A DNA stretch of 64,000 nucleotides from Leifsonia poae (GTDB lineage: Bacteria; Actinomycetota; Actinomycetes; Actinomycetales; Microbacteriaceae): contig NZ_BSEN01000015.1 of NCBI RefSeq assembly GCF_027921845.1, forward strand, positions 444,636 to 508,635. The letters run 5' to 3'. Of the stretch, positions 22,667 to 31,336 are shown one piece after another (the first letter of the stretch is position 1; the number at the start of each line of letters is the position of its first letter). A model generated the notes under the pieces. The model was not told the DNA's origin. It saw only the letters and a program-made list of their open reading frames with translations, and searched no databases. Position numbers and translations under genes: made by a program.

Positions 22667-24214
22667 ATGACTGACCTGACACGGCTCTCCGCCGCCGATC
22701 TCGCCGGCCTCCTCGCTTCGCGCGCGGTCTCCTCGGTCGACGCCACCCGCGCCCACCTCGACCGCATCGAGTCCGTCGACGAGGATGTCCACGCATTCCT
22801 CCACGTCGCGGGCGAGAAGGCCCTGGCGACCGCGGCCGGGATCGATCAGCGCCGCGCCGCCGGCGAGCAGCTCGCACCCCTGGCCGGCGTGCCGATCGCG
22901 ATCAAAGACGTGCTCGCCACGAACGACATGCCGTCGACCTCGGGCTCCAAGATCCTCGAGGGCTGGCTGCCGCCGTACGACGCCACCGTGGTGCGCAAGC
23001 TCCGCGAGGCGGGTCTCGTGCCGCTCGGCAAGACCAACATGGACGAGTTCGCCATGGGATCGTCCACGGAGCACTCTGCGTACGGGCCCACGCGCAACCC
23101 GTGGGACCTCGAGCGCATCCCCGGCGGCTCCGGCGGAGGATCGGCCGCGGCCGTCGCCGCGTTCGAGGCGCCGCTCGCACTCGGTTCGGACACCGGCGGC
23201 TCGATCCGCCAGCCCGCCGCCGTGACGGGTTCCGTCGGCGTGAAGCCGACCTACGGCGGCGTCAGCCGCTACGGCGCGATCGCGCTGGCCAGCTCGCTCG
23301 ACCAGGTCGGCCCCGTCTCGCGCTCCGTGCTCGACGCCGGGCTGCTGCACGACGTCATCGGCGGTCACGACCCGTTCGACTCGACCTCGCTCACCGACAC
23401 CTGGCCGTCGATGGCCGATGCCGCACGCGCGGGACTCGCCGACGGCGCCCTGAAGGGCGTGCGCGTCGGTGTGATCCGCGAGCTCTCGGGCGAGGGCTTC
23501 CAGGCCGGCGTCACGCAGCGCTTCGAGGAGTCGCTCGCGCTGCTCGAGAGCGCCGGCGCCGAGATCGTCGAGGTCAGCGCCCCCAGCTTCGAGTACGCGG
23601 TCGCCGCGTACTACCTGATCCTGCCCGCCGAGGCGTCCAGCAACCTGGCGCGCTTCGACTCGGTGCGGTTCGGGCTGCGCGTCGACCCGAGCGACCCGCC
23701 CGTCACGGTCGAGCGCGTCATGTCCGCGACCAGGGACGCCGGTTTCGGACCCGAGGTGAAGCGCCGCATCATCCTGGGCACCTACGCCCTGAGCGCCGGC
23801 TACTACGACGCCTACTACGGCAGCGCGCAGAAGGTGCGCACGCTCATCCAGCGTGACTTCGCGTCGGCGTTCGAGAAGGTGGATGTGCTGGTCAGCCCGA
23901 GCGCGCCCACGACGGCCTTCAAATTCGGCGAGAAGCTCGCCGACCCGATGGCGATGTACCTGAACGACATCACCACGATCCCCGCCAACCTCGCCGGCGT
24001 TCCCGGGATGGGGCTGCCGATCGGTCTGGCGCCGGAGGACGGCCTGCCCGTCGGGCTGCAGCTGATGGCGCCGGCGCGCGCCGACGCGCGGCTGTACACG
24101 ATCGGCGCCGCGCTCGAGCAGCTGCTCGAGCAGAAGTGGGGTGGCAGCATGCTCAGTCAGGCACCCGACCTGAGCGCCACCGAGATGTTCGCGAGCGAAG
24201 AGGGAGCCGTCTGA
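22667..24214 (+). CDS. gatA: Aspartyl/glutamyl-tRNA amidotransferase subunit A
   Basis: 515 aa amidase that frees ammonia from glutamine for the transamidosome. The amidase signature with the cis-Ser and nucleophile Ser is [20 protein letters not shown] to [12 protein letters not shown]; the catalytic lysine is in [10 protein letters not shown]. It starts 9 bp after gatC, and its stop overlaps the gatB start (ATGA). Confidence 0.97.
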   Translation: MTDLTRLSAADLAGLLASRAVSSVDATRAHLDRIESVDEDVHAFLHVAGEKALATAAGIDQRRAAGEQLAPLAGVPIAIKDVLATNDMPSTSGSKILEGWLPPYDATVVRKLREAGLVPLGKTNMDEFAMGSSTEHSAYGPTRNPWDLERIPGGSGGGSAAAVAAFEAPLALGSDTGGSIRQPAAVTGSVGVKPTYGGVSRYGAIALASSLDQVGPVSRSVLDAGLLHDVIGGHDPFDSTSLTDTWPSMADAARAGLADGALKGVRVGVIRELSGEGFQAGVTQRFEESLALLESAGAEIVEVSAPSFEYAVAAYYLILPAEASSNLARFDSVRFGLRVDPSDPPVTVERVMSATRDAGFGPEVKRRIILGTYALSAGYYDAYYGSAQKVRTLIQRDFASAFEKVDVLVSPSAPTTAFKFGEKLADPMAMYLNDITTIPANLAGVPGMGLPIGLAPEDGLPVGLQLMAPARADARLYTIGAALEQLLEQKWGGSMLSQAPDLSATEMFASEEGAV

Positions 24215-25719
24215 TGGCCAAAGCGGAACTGATGGACTACGACAAGGCGCTCGAGCTCTTCGAGCCGGTGCTCGGCTTCGAGGTGCACGTCGAACTCAAC
24301 ACGAAGACGAAGATGTTCTGCGGCTGCGCGAACGAGTTCGGCTCCGGAGCCAACACGAACACCTGCCCGACCTGCCTCGGCCTCCCCGGCGGTCTGCCGC
24401 AGGTGAACGAGAAGGCGATCGAGTCGAGCATCCGGCTGGGGCTCGCCCTCGAGTGCCAGATCGCAGAGTCGAGCCGCTTCGCCCGTAAGAACTACTTCTA
24501 CCCGGACACCGCGAAGAACTTCCAGACATCGCAGTACGACGAGCCCATCGCGTTCGACGGCCGGGTCACGATCGAGCTCGAGTCCGGCCGCGAGATCACC
24601 GTGGAGATCGAGCGCGCGCACATGGAGGAGGACGCCGGCAAGCTCACGCACGTCGGCGGCGCGACCGGTCGCATCCAGGGCGCCGACTACTCGCTCGTGG
24701 ACTACAACCGCGGTGGCGTCCCGCTCGTCGAGATCGTCACCAAGATGATCGAGGGCGCCGAGTCCGACGCGCCGGAGATCGGCCGCACCTACGTGCGCGC
24801 GATCCGCGACATCGTGAAGGGCCTCGGAGTCTCCAACGCCCGGATGGAAGAGGGCAACGTGCGCTGCGACGCGAACGTGTCGCTGCGTCCGCGCGGGTCG
24901 TCGACGCTGGGGACGCGCACCGAGACGAAGAACGTCAACTCCTTGCGCTCGGTCGAGCGCGCCGTGCGCTACGAGATCCAGCGCCAGGCTGCCATCCTGG
25001 CGGCCGGCGGCGTGATCATCCAGGAGACCCGCCACTGGCACGAGGACACCGGCACGACCAGCGCCGGACGCCCCAAGAGCGACGCGGACGACTACCGGTA
25101 CTTCCCGGAGCCCGACCTCGTCCCCGTCGCACCCGCCCGCGAGTGGGTCGAGGAGCTCCGCGGCACGCTGCCCGAGCAGCCGGCGCTGCGGCGCAAGCGG
25201 CTCACGGCCGACTGGGGCTTCACCGCCCTCGAGTTCCAGGATGTCGCGAACGCCGACCTGCTCGACGAGGTCGAGGCCACGATCGCTGCCGGGGCCACCC
25301 CAGCAGCAGCACGCAAGTGGTGGACCGGCGAGATCGCCCGTCTCGCGAACGCCCAGGGCGTACCGGCCGGCTCGCTGGTCTCACCGGCCCACGTCGCCGA
25401 GGTTGCGAAGCTCGTCGACGCCGGCACGCTGACCGACCGGCTCGCGCGCCAGGTGCTCGAGGGCGTCATCGCGGGCGAGGGCTCGCCGCAGGAGGTCGTG
25501 GACGCTCGCGGTCTCGCGGTAGTCTCCGACGACGGCGCGCTGATCGCCGCCATCGACGAGGCTCTGCAGGCGCAGCCGGATGTGCTGGCCAAGATCCGCG
25601 ACGGCAAGGTGCAGGCAGCCGGCGCGGTCATCGGCGCGGTCATGAAGGCCATGCGCGGCCAGGCCGACGCCGCTCGCGTGCGCGAGCTCGTGCTCGAGCG
25701 CGCCGGCAGCGCCGAGTAG
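24214..25719 (+). CDS. gatB: Aspartyl/glutamyl-tRNA amidotransferase subunit B
   Basis: 501 aa. GatB binds and phosphorylates the misacylated tRNA and accepts ammonia from GatA. The N-terminal catalytic cradle carries [18 protein letters not shown] and [14 protein letters not shown], whose cysteines make the zinc site; the C-terminal YqeY-like tail domain (about residues 350-500) binds tRNA. The start at 24214 overlaps the gatA stop; an earlier in-frame ATG at 24136 is inside gatA. Last gene of the operon. Confidence 0.97.
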   Translation: MAKAELMDYDKALELFEPVLGFEVHVELNTKTKMFCGCANEFGSGANTNTCPTCLGLPGGLPQVNEKAIESSIRLGLALECQIAESSRFARKNYFYPDTAKNFQTSQYDEPIAFDGRVTIELESGREITVEIERAHMEEDAGKLTHVGGATGRIQGADYSLVDYNRGGVPLVEIVTKMIEGAESDAPEIGRTYVRAIRDIVKGLGVSNARMEEGNVRCDANVSLRPRGSSTLGTRTETKNVNSLRSVERAVRYEIQRQAAILAAGGVIIQETRHWHEDTGTTSAGRPKSDADDYRYFPEPDLVPVAPAREWVEELRGTLPEQPALRRKRLTADWGFTALEFQDVANADLLDEVEATIAAGATPAAARKWWTGEIARLANAQGVPAGSLVSPAHVAEVAKLVDAGTLTDRLARQVLEGVIAGEGSPQEVVDARGLAVVSDDGALIAAIDEALQAQPDVLAKIRDGKVQAAGAVIGAVMKAMRGQADAARVRELVLERAGSAE

Positions 25720-25825
25720 GTTCGCGAAGTCGTTCGGGAGAGCCGGACGCCGGCCGGTCCGCGGGCACCTGTGAAGGTGTCGGGATCGGCTGGCGTTCGC
25801 GCCGCCCGTCATGCAGATTAGGAGC

Positions 25826-26380
25826 ATGGGCGTCTTCACACTCGGCGGTCTCACCACCGTCCCCGCATCATCCGACACCGCACTGCTCGCACCGACCACG
25901 GCGGGCGCGCTCACTAGCGCCGACCTCCTCGATGCGGTCGGCGTCGTCGAGATCGATCCCACCGTCTCCGACACGGCCGCGACGCGCGAGCAGTTCGGGC
26001 TCGACGCCTCGACGCTCGCAAACTGCGTCGTCGTCGCCGGAAAGCGGGAGGGCGTCGAGAAGATCGCCGCCTGCGTTGTGCTGTCGACCACGCGCGCCGA
26101 CGTGAACAACACCGTCAAGAGGTTGCTCGACGTGCGCAAGGCATCGTTCCTGTCGATGGACAGAGCGGTGGAGCTGACCGGCATGGAGTACGGCGGGATC
26201 ACCCCCATCGGCCTTCCCGCCGAGTGGCCGGTGTTCGTCGACAGCCGCGTGGCGGAGACCGACGTGGTGATCATCGGGTCCGGCGTCCGCCGGTCGAAGG
26301 TCCTGCTGCCGGGCGCGGTGCTCGCCGCGCTTCCCGGTGTGCAGGTCGTCGAGGGGCTCGGGCTCGAGATCGCCGGATGA
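25826..26380 (+). CDS. YbaK/aminoacyl-tRNA deacylase-like protein
   Basis: 184 aa. The central part reads as the YbaK fold: a likely catalytic lysine in CVVVAGKREG, then VKRLLDVRKASF and the loop GGITPIGLP, which corresponds to GGxSPxG of YbaK and ProX deacylases. The N-terminus differs from the ybaK at 9717, so this is a separate branch, maybe with another amino-acid specificity. ATG 25826 follows AGGAGC directly, with a CAGATT box 6 nt upstream; an ATG at 25811 is the alternative. The next gene begins 4 bp after the stop. Confidence 0.8.
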   Translation: MGVFTLGGLTTVPASSDTALLAPTTAGALTSADLLDAVGVVEIDPTVSDTAATREQFGLDASTLANCVVVAGKREGVEKIAACVVLSTTRADVNNTVKRLLDVRKASFLSMDRAVELTGMEYGGITPIGLPAEWPVFVDSRVAETDVVIIGSGVRRSKVLLPGAVLAALPGVQVVEGLGLEIAG

Positions 26381-26384
26381 CCGG

Positions 26385-27350
26385 ATGACGGCATCAGGCG
26401 AGTCCCCGGCTTCCGGGCGCACAGCGGATCCGGCGCGGGGTGTGCTGGGCTCGGTGCGATCGCGGCTGATCGAGACCCTCGCCGGCCGGGCGGACGAGAT
26501 CCCGGCCTGGATCACCGCCCTCGGCGACGGAGACGACGAAGGCTTCTTCGGCCCCGGCAGTGCATCCTGGACGGTGCACGGCGGAATGCCGACGCTCGTC
26601 GCGGGCGTGCGCGCCCTGCTGCTCCAAGCGCTCCACCCCGGCGCGCTGGCCGGCGTCCGCGACTTCTCGCGCTATCGCGAGGACCCGCTGGGACGGCTCG
26701 CGGGCACCATCCGGTGGATCCACACCGTCACCTTCGGGTCGCGCGAGCAGGCGATCGCCGGTTCGCAGATGGTCAGGTCGATGCACACGCGGGTGGCCGG
26801 TACCTACCGCGACGGGCACGGCGCCCTGAGGCCGTACGCGGCGAACGACCCCGAGCTGGCCTCCTGGGTGCACCTCGCCTTCACCGACTCCTTCCTCGCG
26901 GCGCACCTGCGCTGGGGCGCGCCGATCCCGGGCGGAGGAGACGCCTACGTCGCCGAGTGGGCGACGGCGGGCGAGCTCATGGGCGTCGAGGATCCGCCGC
27001 GCAGCATGACGCAGCTTCGGGCGCAGCTCGAGGCCTTCACCGACGCCGGTGAGCTGCGCGGAGGTCCCGATGTCGACGAGATCGTGCGCTTCATCCGCAG
27101 GCCGCCGCTGAGCCGGATGCTCCGCCCGTCGTATCCCGTGCTGTTCCGGGCCGCCGTGTCGACGCTCACGCCGGCCCACCGCGAGCTCCTCGGCTTCCAC
27201 AGCGCACCCGTCGGGCGCATGCTGCCGCTCGACTTCGCGACCGGGGCGGTGCTGAAGGGCGCCGGCGCTCTGCTCGGGAACACGACGCAGGCCGAGCTCG
27301 CCGCTCGCCGCCGCCTGAGCCGGCTCGCAGGAGATCCCGCCCGGGATTGA
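26385..27350 (+). CDS. Oxygenase MpaB family protein (DUF2236)
   Basis: 321 aa. DUF2236/MpaB proteins are heme-binding and include latex-clearing protein and fungal MpaB. Visible are the N-terminal WTVHGGMPTLVAGVRALLLQ segment, ALHPGALAGV with the family histidine, and the central FTDSFLAAHLRWG. No signal peptide is seen, so it is likely intracellular. It starts 4 bp after the YbaK-like gene and probably shares its transcript. Substrate unknown. Confidence 0.88.
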   Translation: MTASGESPASGRTADPARGVLGSVRSRLIETLAGRADEIPAWITALGDGDDEGFFGPGSASWTVHGGMPTLVAGVRALLLQALHPGALAGVRDFSRYREDPLGRLAGTIRWIHTVTFGSREQAIAGSQMVRSMHTRVAGTYRDGHGALRPYAANDPELASWVHLAFTDSFLAAHLRWGAPIPGGGDAYVAEWATAGELMGVEDPPRSMTQLRAQLEAFTDAGELRGGPDVDEIVRFIRRPPLSRMLRPSYPVLFRAAVSTLTPAHRELLGFHSAPVGRMLPLDFATGAVLKGAGALLGNTTQAELAARRRLSRLAGDPARD

Positions 27351-27432
27351 GCACGTTCCGGCCTTTCGGCGTTACCCTGAGTCCAGCCGGCCCGCTCATC
27401 GACGAGCGGACCCGAGTCGGTGGGAGTGCAGG

Positions 27433-29160
27433 ATGAGCACCACGAGTACGCCAACGCCGGAGGGCGTGGAATCCAAGGGCCTGAAAGACGGAGCATTAGG
27501 ACTCGTCTCGAGCGTCGTCGTCGGGGTGGCCTCGACGGCCCCCGCGTACAGTCTGGCCGCGAGCCTCGGCTTCATCGTCGTCGGCGGCACCCTCGCCGCC
27601 GGCGTCAAAGCGCCCGGTATCGTGCTGCTGGCCTTCGTCCCGATGTATCTGATCGCCGTCGCCTACCAGGAACTGAACAAGGCCGAGCCGGACTGCGGCA
27701 CCACCTTCACCTGGGCGACCAGGGCGTTCGGGCCCATCACCGGATGGATGGGCGGCTGGGGAATCATCGTCGCCGACGTGATCGTGATGGCGAACCTCGC
27801 CGCGGTCGCGGGCTCGTACTCCTTCACCTTCGTCGGCAGTTTCGGACTGCCCGGGGTGGCGGCGCTCGCGGACAACACGTTCGCGACGACGATCGCGGGG
27901 CTGCTCTGGATCGCGGTGATGACCTGGATCTGCTACCGCGGCATCGAGATCTCGGCCCGCCTCCAGTACGTGCTGCTCTCGTTCGAGGTGCTGATCCTGA
28001 TCTTCTTCGCGGTGTTCGCGCTCGTGAAGGTCTACACCGGCAATGCGGAGCCGTATTCGCTCATCCCGCAGTGGGACTGGTTCAACCCGTTCACGCTCGA
28101 CTTCGCCCAGACCATCGCGCCCGCGATGCTCACCGCCATCTTCATCTACTGGGGCTGGGACACGGCGGTCTCGATCAATGAGGAGACGAAGGACCCGGGC
28201 AAGACACCGGGGCGCGCCGCGATCATCAGCACCCTGCTCCTGCTCGGCACCTACGCCATCGTGACCGTCGCGACCGTCGCCTTCGCCGGCGTCGGCGACA
28301 AGGGCATCGGACTCGCCAACCCGGCGAACTCGGCCGACGTGTTCTCGGCGATCGGGCCGACACTGTTCGGCGGCGGCGTGGTCGGCTCGATCCTGATGGC
28401 ACTGCTCGGTTTCTCGATCCTCACCTCTGCGTCGGCGTCGACGCAGACGACGATCCTCCCCACCGCTCGCACCGCCCTCTCGATGGCCGCGTACAAGGCG
28501 ATCCCGGAGAAGTTCGCCCGCATCCACCCCCGGTTCCTCACGCCGACGTGGGCGACGATCGGAATGGGGATCGTCTCCGCGGTCTTCTACCTGATCTTCA
28601 CCTTCATCAGCCCGGTGCTGCTGAACGCGCTGATCGGCTCGATCGGTCTCATGATCGCGTTCTACTACGGCCTCACCGGCTTCGCCTGCGTCTGGTTCTA
28701 CCGCAAGACGCTGTTCGGCTCGTTCCGCAGCATCGTGATGCGCGGGGTGTTCCCCTTCGTCGGCGGCCTGATGCTGCTCGCGGTCTTCATCTACGGGCTG
28801 ATCAGCTTCTCCGCCCCGGACTGGCTGGTCGACGACGACGGCAAGAACGTCACGATCTTCGGCATCGGAGCCGAGGCCGTGGTGGGCGTGGGCGGCCTGC
28901 TGATCGGCGCCGTGCTCATGGCGATCTGGTGGTGGCGCCGTCCCGACTACTTCCGCGGCGAGACGCTGCCGATGCGCTCGCACGCGCTGGTGCTGACGCC
29001 GGCGGGGCTTCCCACCTTCGGGCTGCCCGATTCCAGCCCCGGGCGCACCGTCATCTCGCCCGACCGTTCGAACCTGCCCCCTGGGCAGACGCCGGTGAGT
29101 GCTGAGACACTGGAGCCGGTGACCGAGAAGACGGACGACGAGGAGAAGGACAGCAGATGA
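27433..29160 (+). CDS. APC family amino-acid/polyamine permease
   Basis: 575 aa with about 12 membrane segments of the APC fold. The first helix has the unwound glycine-rich substrate motif VVVGVASTAPAYSLAAS (about residues 29-45) and the loop EGVESKGLKDG precedes it. The C-terminal 70 residues are hydrophilic and cytosolic. The exact substrate is not predictable. A TACCCT box at 27373-27378 would give a 5' leader of about 48 nt. The stop overlaps the start of the PaaI thioesterase (ATGA). Confidence 0.92.
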   Translation: MSTTSTPTPEGVESKGLKDGALGLVSSVVVGVASTAPAYSLAASLGFIVVGGTLAAGVKAPGIVLLAFVPMYLIAVAYQELNKAEPDCGTTFTWATRAFGPITGWMGGWGIIVADVIVMANLAAVAGSYSFTFVGSFGLPGVAALADNTFATTIAGLLWIAVMTWICYRGIEISARLQYVLLSFEVLILIFFAVFALVKVYTGNAEPYSLIPQWDWFNPFTLDFAQTIAPAMLTAIFIYWGWDTAVSINEETKDPGKTPGRAAIISTLLLLGTYAIVTVATVAFAGVGDKGIGLANPANSADVFSAIGPTLFGGGVVGSILMALLGFSILTSASASTQTTILPTARTALSMAAYKAIPEKFARIHPRFLTPTWATIGMGIVSAVFYLIFTFISPVLLNALIGSIGLMIAFYYGLTGFACVWFYRKTLFGSFRSIVMRGVFPFVGGLMLLAVFIYGLISFSAPDWLVDDDGKNVTIFGIGAEAVVGVGGLLIGAVLMAIWWWRRPDYFRGETLPMRSHALVLTPAGLPTFGLPDSSPGRTVISPDRSNLPPGQTPVSAETLEPVTEKTDDEEKDSR

Positions 29161-29648
29161 CGGAGCGGACTCGAGTGGTCGAATGGCAGGATCCTGCACC
29201 CGGCGTCGCGAGGATGCCCAGCATGTCCGGCCTCGAATACCTCCAGTCGATGCTCGCCGGCGAGCTCCCGCCGCCACCGATCACCAGCCTGATGAGCATG
29301 TCCCTGACCGCGGTCGGGCCGGGGACCGCGACGTTCACGTGCCTGCCGGACGAGTCGCACTACAACCCGATCGGCACGGTGCACGGGGGACTGGTGTGCA
29401 CGCTGCTCGACTCGGCCCTCGGCTGCGCGGTGCAGACCACCCTCCCGCAGGGCCAGGGCTACACCTCGATCGAGATCACGGTGAACTACCTGCGGCCGGT
29501 GCTCGCCGGCACCGGTCCGCTGACCTGCGTCGCAACGGTGACGAAGCCGGGCAACCGGGTCGCCTTCGCCGACGGCGTCGTCACCGATGCGACGGGCAAG
29601 GCGGTCGCGACGGCGACGGGCTCGCTGCTGGTGTTCCCGATCGGCTGA
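29157..29648 (+). CDS. PaaI-type hotdog thioesterase
   Basis: 163 aa single hotdog domain, the size of PaaI/4HBT acyl-CoA thioesterases. The signature HYNPIGTVHGGLVCTLLDSA holds the conserved Asn/His-Gly-Gly and Asp, followed by TSIEITVNYLRPV. It likely hydrolyses an aromatic or medium-chain acyl-CoA. Translationally coupled to the permease by a 4-bp overlap. Confidence 0.92.
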   Translation: MTERTRVVEWQDPAPGVARMPSMSGLEYLQSMLAGELPPPPITSLMSMSLTAVGPGTATFTCLPDESHYNPIGTVHGGLVCTLLDSALGCAVQTTLPQGQGYTSIEITVNYLRPVLAGTGPLTCVATVTKPGNRVAFADGVVTDATGKAVATATGSLLVFPIG

Positions 29649-29710
29649 GGCTCGCTGCGGCCGCGCCAGTGGGGCCGGGCAGTCCAGCACAAACGGATGT
29701 GGTATTTTTC

Positions 29711-29731
29711 CTTATATCCATTGAATATAAG
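29711..29731 (+). promoter_or_regulatory. Operator-like dyad upstream of satD
   Basis: Perfect 7-bp inverted repeat CTTATAT-N7-ATATAAG, with a further ATATAA half-site at 29734-29739. Relative to a start at 29748 the dyad covers about -37 to -17, so a bound protein would block the -35 region. The tract is strikingly AT-rich for this genome. Confidence 0.7.
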
Positions 29732-29734
29732 CGA

Positions 29735-29740
29735 TATAAT
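29735..29740 (+). promoter_or_regulatory. -10 box of leaderless satD (TATAAT)
   Basis: A consensus TATAAT with 7 nt to GTG 29748. It overlaps ATG 29739, so that ATG cannot be the start if this is the promoter. Confidence 0.75.
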
Positions 29741-29747
29741 GACATTT

Positions 29748-30383
29748 GTGTCCAAAATCGCGCTCATCGTCGACATCGTCGGCTCTCGCCACCTGACAGA
29801 TCGAGCTCAGGTTCAGGACTTGATCAGAGCGGAGTTCGAACACGCGCATCGACGTTTTCCCGCCGAGCTGCCCCTCTGGGCGACAGTCGGCGACGAGTTT
29901 CAGGCCCTCTACGCGGAGCTGGGTACTGCCCTGGCCGCGACCGCGCTCGTAAGACTGACGTTGCCGACGGACATCGATTGCCGATTCGGGATCGGCGAGG
30001 GAGAAGCGAGAGAGGTGGAATCCAGTAGTGACGGCTGGTCGATACAGGACGGCTCGGCCTGGTGGCGGGCGCGTGACGCGATCTCGACCGGTAGCCGGCT
30101 TGAAGCGCATGGGCAGCCGTACCTCCGCACCTGGTTCATCTCCGGAGACGCGACCATGACTGCGGCGATCAACGCGCTGCTCCTTCAGCGCGACCACATC
30201 ATCTCTCGCATGAAGGCTCGAGAGCGTCGGCTGGCTGCCGGTCTGCTCGAGGGACGGACGCAGAAGGAGCTGGCGGCAGTCGAGCGCATCACGCAGCCGG
30301 CTGTATCCCAGACGCTCCGCCGATCGGGAGGCACGGCGCTCGTGACGGGCCTCGAACAGTTCTCCAGCGTGATTCCAGCATGA
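29748..30383 (+). CDS. SatD family protein with C-terminal helix-turn-helix
   Basis: 211 aa from GTG 29748. The start VSKIALIVDIVGSR is the hallmark of the SatD family, named from the Streptococcus mutans satCDE acid-tolerance locus, molecular function unknown. The middle includes the conserved WATVGDEFQALY. Near the C-terminus (about residues 165-190) lies a helix-turn-helix, QKELAAVERITQPAVSQTL, so the protein could bind DNA, possibly its own promoter dyad. The start is set by a consensus -10 box 7 nt upstream, not by ATG 29739. It overlaps the membrane-protein gene downstream by 4 bp. Base composition is less GC-rich than its neighbours, hinting at transfer. Confidence 0.85.
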   Translation: MSKIALIVDIVGSRHLTDRAQVQDLIRAEFEHAHRRFPAELPLWATVGDEFQALYAELGTALAATALVRLTLPTDIDCRFGIGEGEAREVESSSDGWSIQDGSAWWRARDAISTGSRLEAHGQPYLRTWFISGDATMTAAINALLLQRDHIISRMKARERRLAAGLLEGRTQKELAAVERITQPAVSQTLRRSGGTALVTGLEQFSSVIPA

Positions 30384-31243
30384 TCTCGACCCTTCTCGTG
30401 TTCACCATCGCGGTCGTGGACGTAGTCATGGGGGTGTTGGGGATGCCCGAGCCGCACGATGATCGCCGCGGTATCACGATTCCGCCACGGGTGATTATCG
30501 CCGGAGTCGTCGCGGCACTCGTTCTGCCTGCTCTCGGCCTGATTGTTCTGGGCTTGTCTCCCTTCGCTGTCGGGACGATCGCCCTCTTTGCGTGGGTTTG
30601 GATCTGGCTCGAGTGCGAGTTCGTCCGGCGTTCGCGCAACGGGTGGTTCCTCGCTGCGGCGATCGCATTCGTTGTGCTCGTGAGCTTTGGCCTCTTTGTC
30701 GACGCCGGAGCGCGTGACGAAGCGACGCTTGTGACAGCGTTCAACACGTACGCGCACACCGTCGGTCTGCATCTCACCTTCGAGCTGCTCTTCGGAGCGG
30801 TGGCTGTGGTGCTTGTGCTCACCCGCACGTCGAATCTGATCTGCCGCGCCGCCTTCGGACGGACCGTCAGCGCGGAGCGGCCCTCATTGCCGCAACAACG
30901 ACGATGGACCCTCTCGCTGCGCTCCAGGGAACTGGCATCGGTGGCCGAGGAAACAACGAGCGCTCTACGGGAAGAATCCGACGACCACGCGGCCACCACG
31001 TTGAAAGGCGGCCGGGTCATCGGGCCGTTCGAACGAATTCTCATCACGGCTCTGGGCCTCTTTGGGGCTGAGGCCGTCATCGTCGGGCTCCTGGCGGCGA
31101 AGGGGATCGTCCGCTTCCCCGAGATCAGTGCCGACGGCCGAAAAGGATCGAAGGCCGAGGAGTTTCTCGTCGGGAGTCTCGTGAGTTGGACGATCGCGGG
31201 CCTGTGCACGGCGTATCTGTTCGTTCTTCGAAATGGCTTATAG
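30380..31243 (+). CDS. Polytopic membrane protein, SatD partner (DUF3307-like C-terminus)
   Basis: 287 aa with about six membrane segments: an N-terminal one (TLLVFTIAVVDVVMGVLG), two near residues 35-80, one near 92-110, one near 130-150 and two at the C-terminus, with a hydrophilic loop at about residues 160-215. The C-terminal pattern IGPFERILITALGLFG, then AAKGIVRFPEIS and AEEFLVGSLVSW, resembles the conserved end of DUF3307 proteins that I recall as satD neighbours elsewhere. The ATG overlaps the satD stop, so the two are made together. Function unknown; presumably SatD senses or reports on this membrane partner. Confidence 0.75.
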   Translation: MISTLLVFTIAVVDVVMGVLGMPEPHDDRRGITIPPRVIIAGVVAALVLPALGLIVLGLSPFAVGTIALFAWVWIWLECEFVRRSRNGWFLAAAIAFVVLVSFGLFVDAGARDEATLVTAFNTYAHTVGLHLTFELLFGAVAVVLVLTRTSNLICRAAFGRTVSAERPSLPQQRRWTLSLRSRELASVAEETTSALREESDDHAATTLKGGRVIGPFERILITALGLFGAEAVIVGLLAAKGIVRFPEISADGRKGSKAEEFLVGSLVSWTIAGLCTAYLFVLRNGL

Positions 31244-31336
31244 TCCACCACAATTAGCAATTTCGAGACGCGCAGATGGCGCGAAAGCGAACCTCGACAT
31301 CGGTCCCGCTCGCCGGAGACGCGGTGGGAGATCGGG

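Noticed and set aside
25730-25800. Terminator after gatB
   Set aside because: There are short stems (CACCT/AGGTG and CGGAC/GTCCG) but none long or followed by T; too weak to list.
29739-29741. ATG 29739 as the satD start
   Set aside because: It lies inside the TATAAT box; the in-frame GTG 29748 fits the leaderless rule and the family N-terminus.
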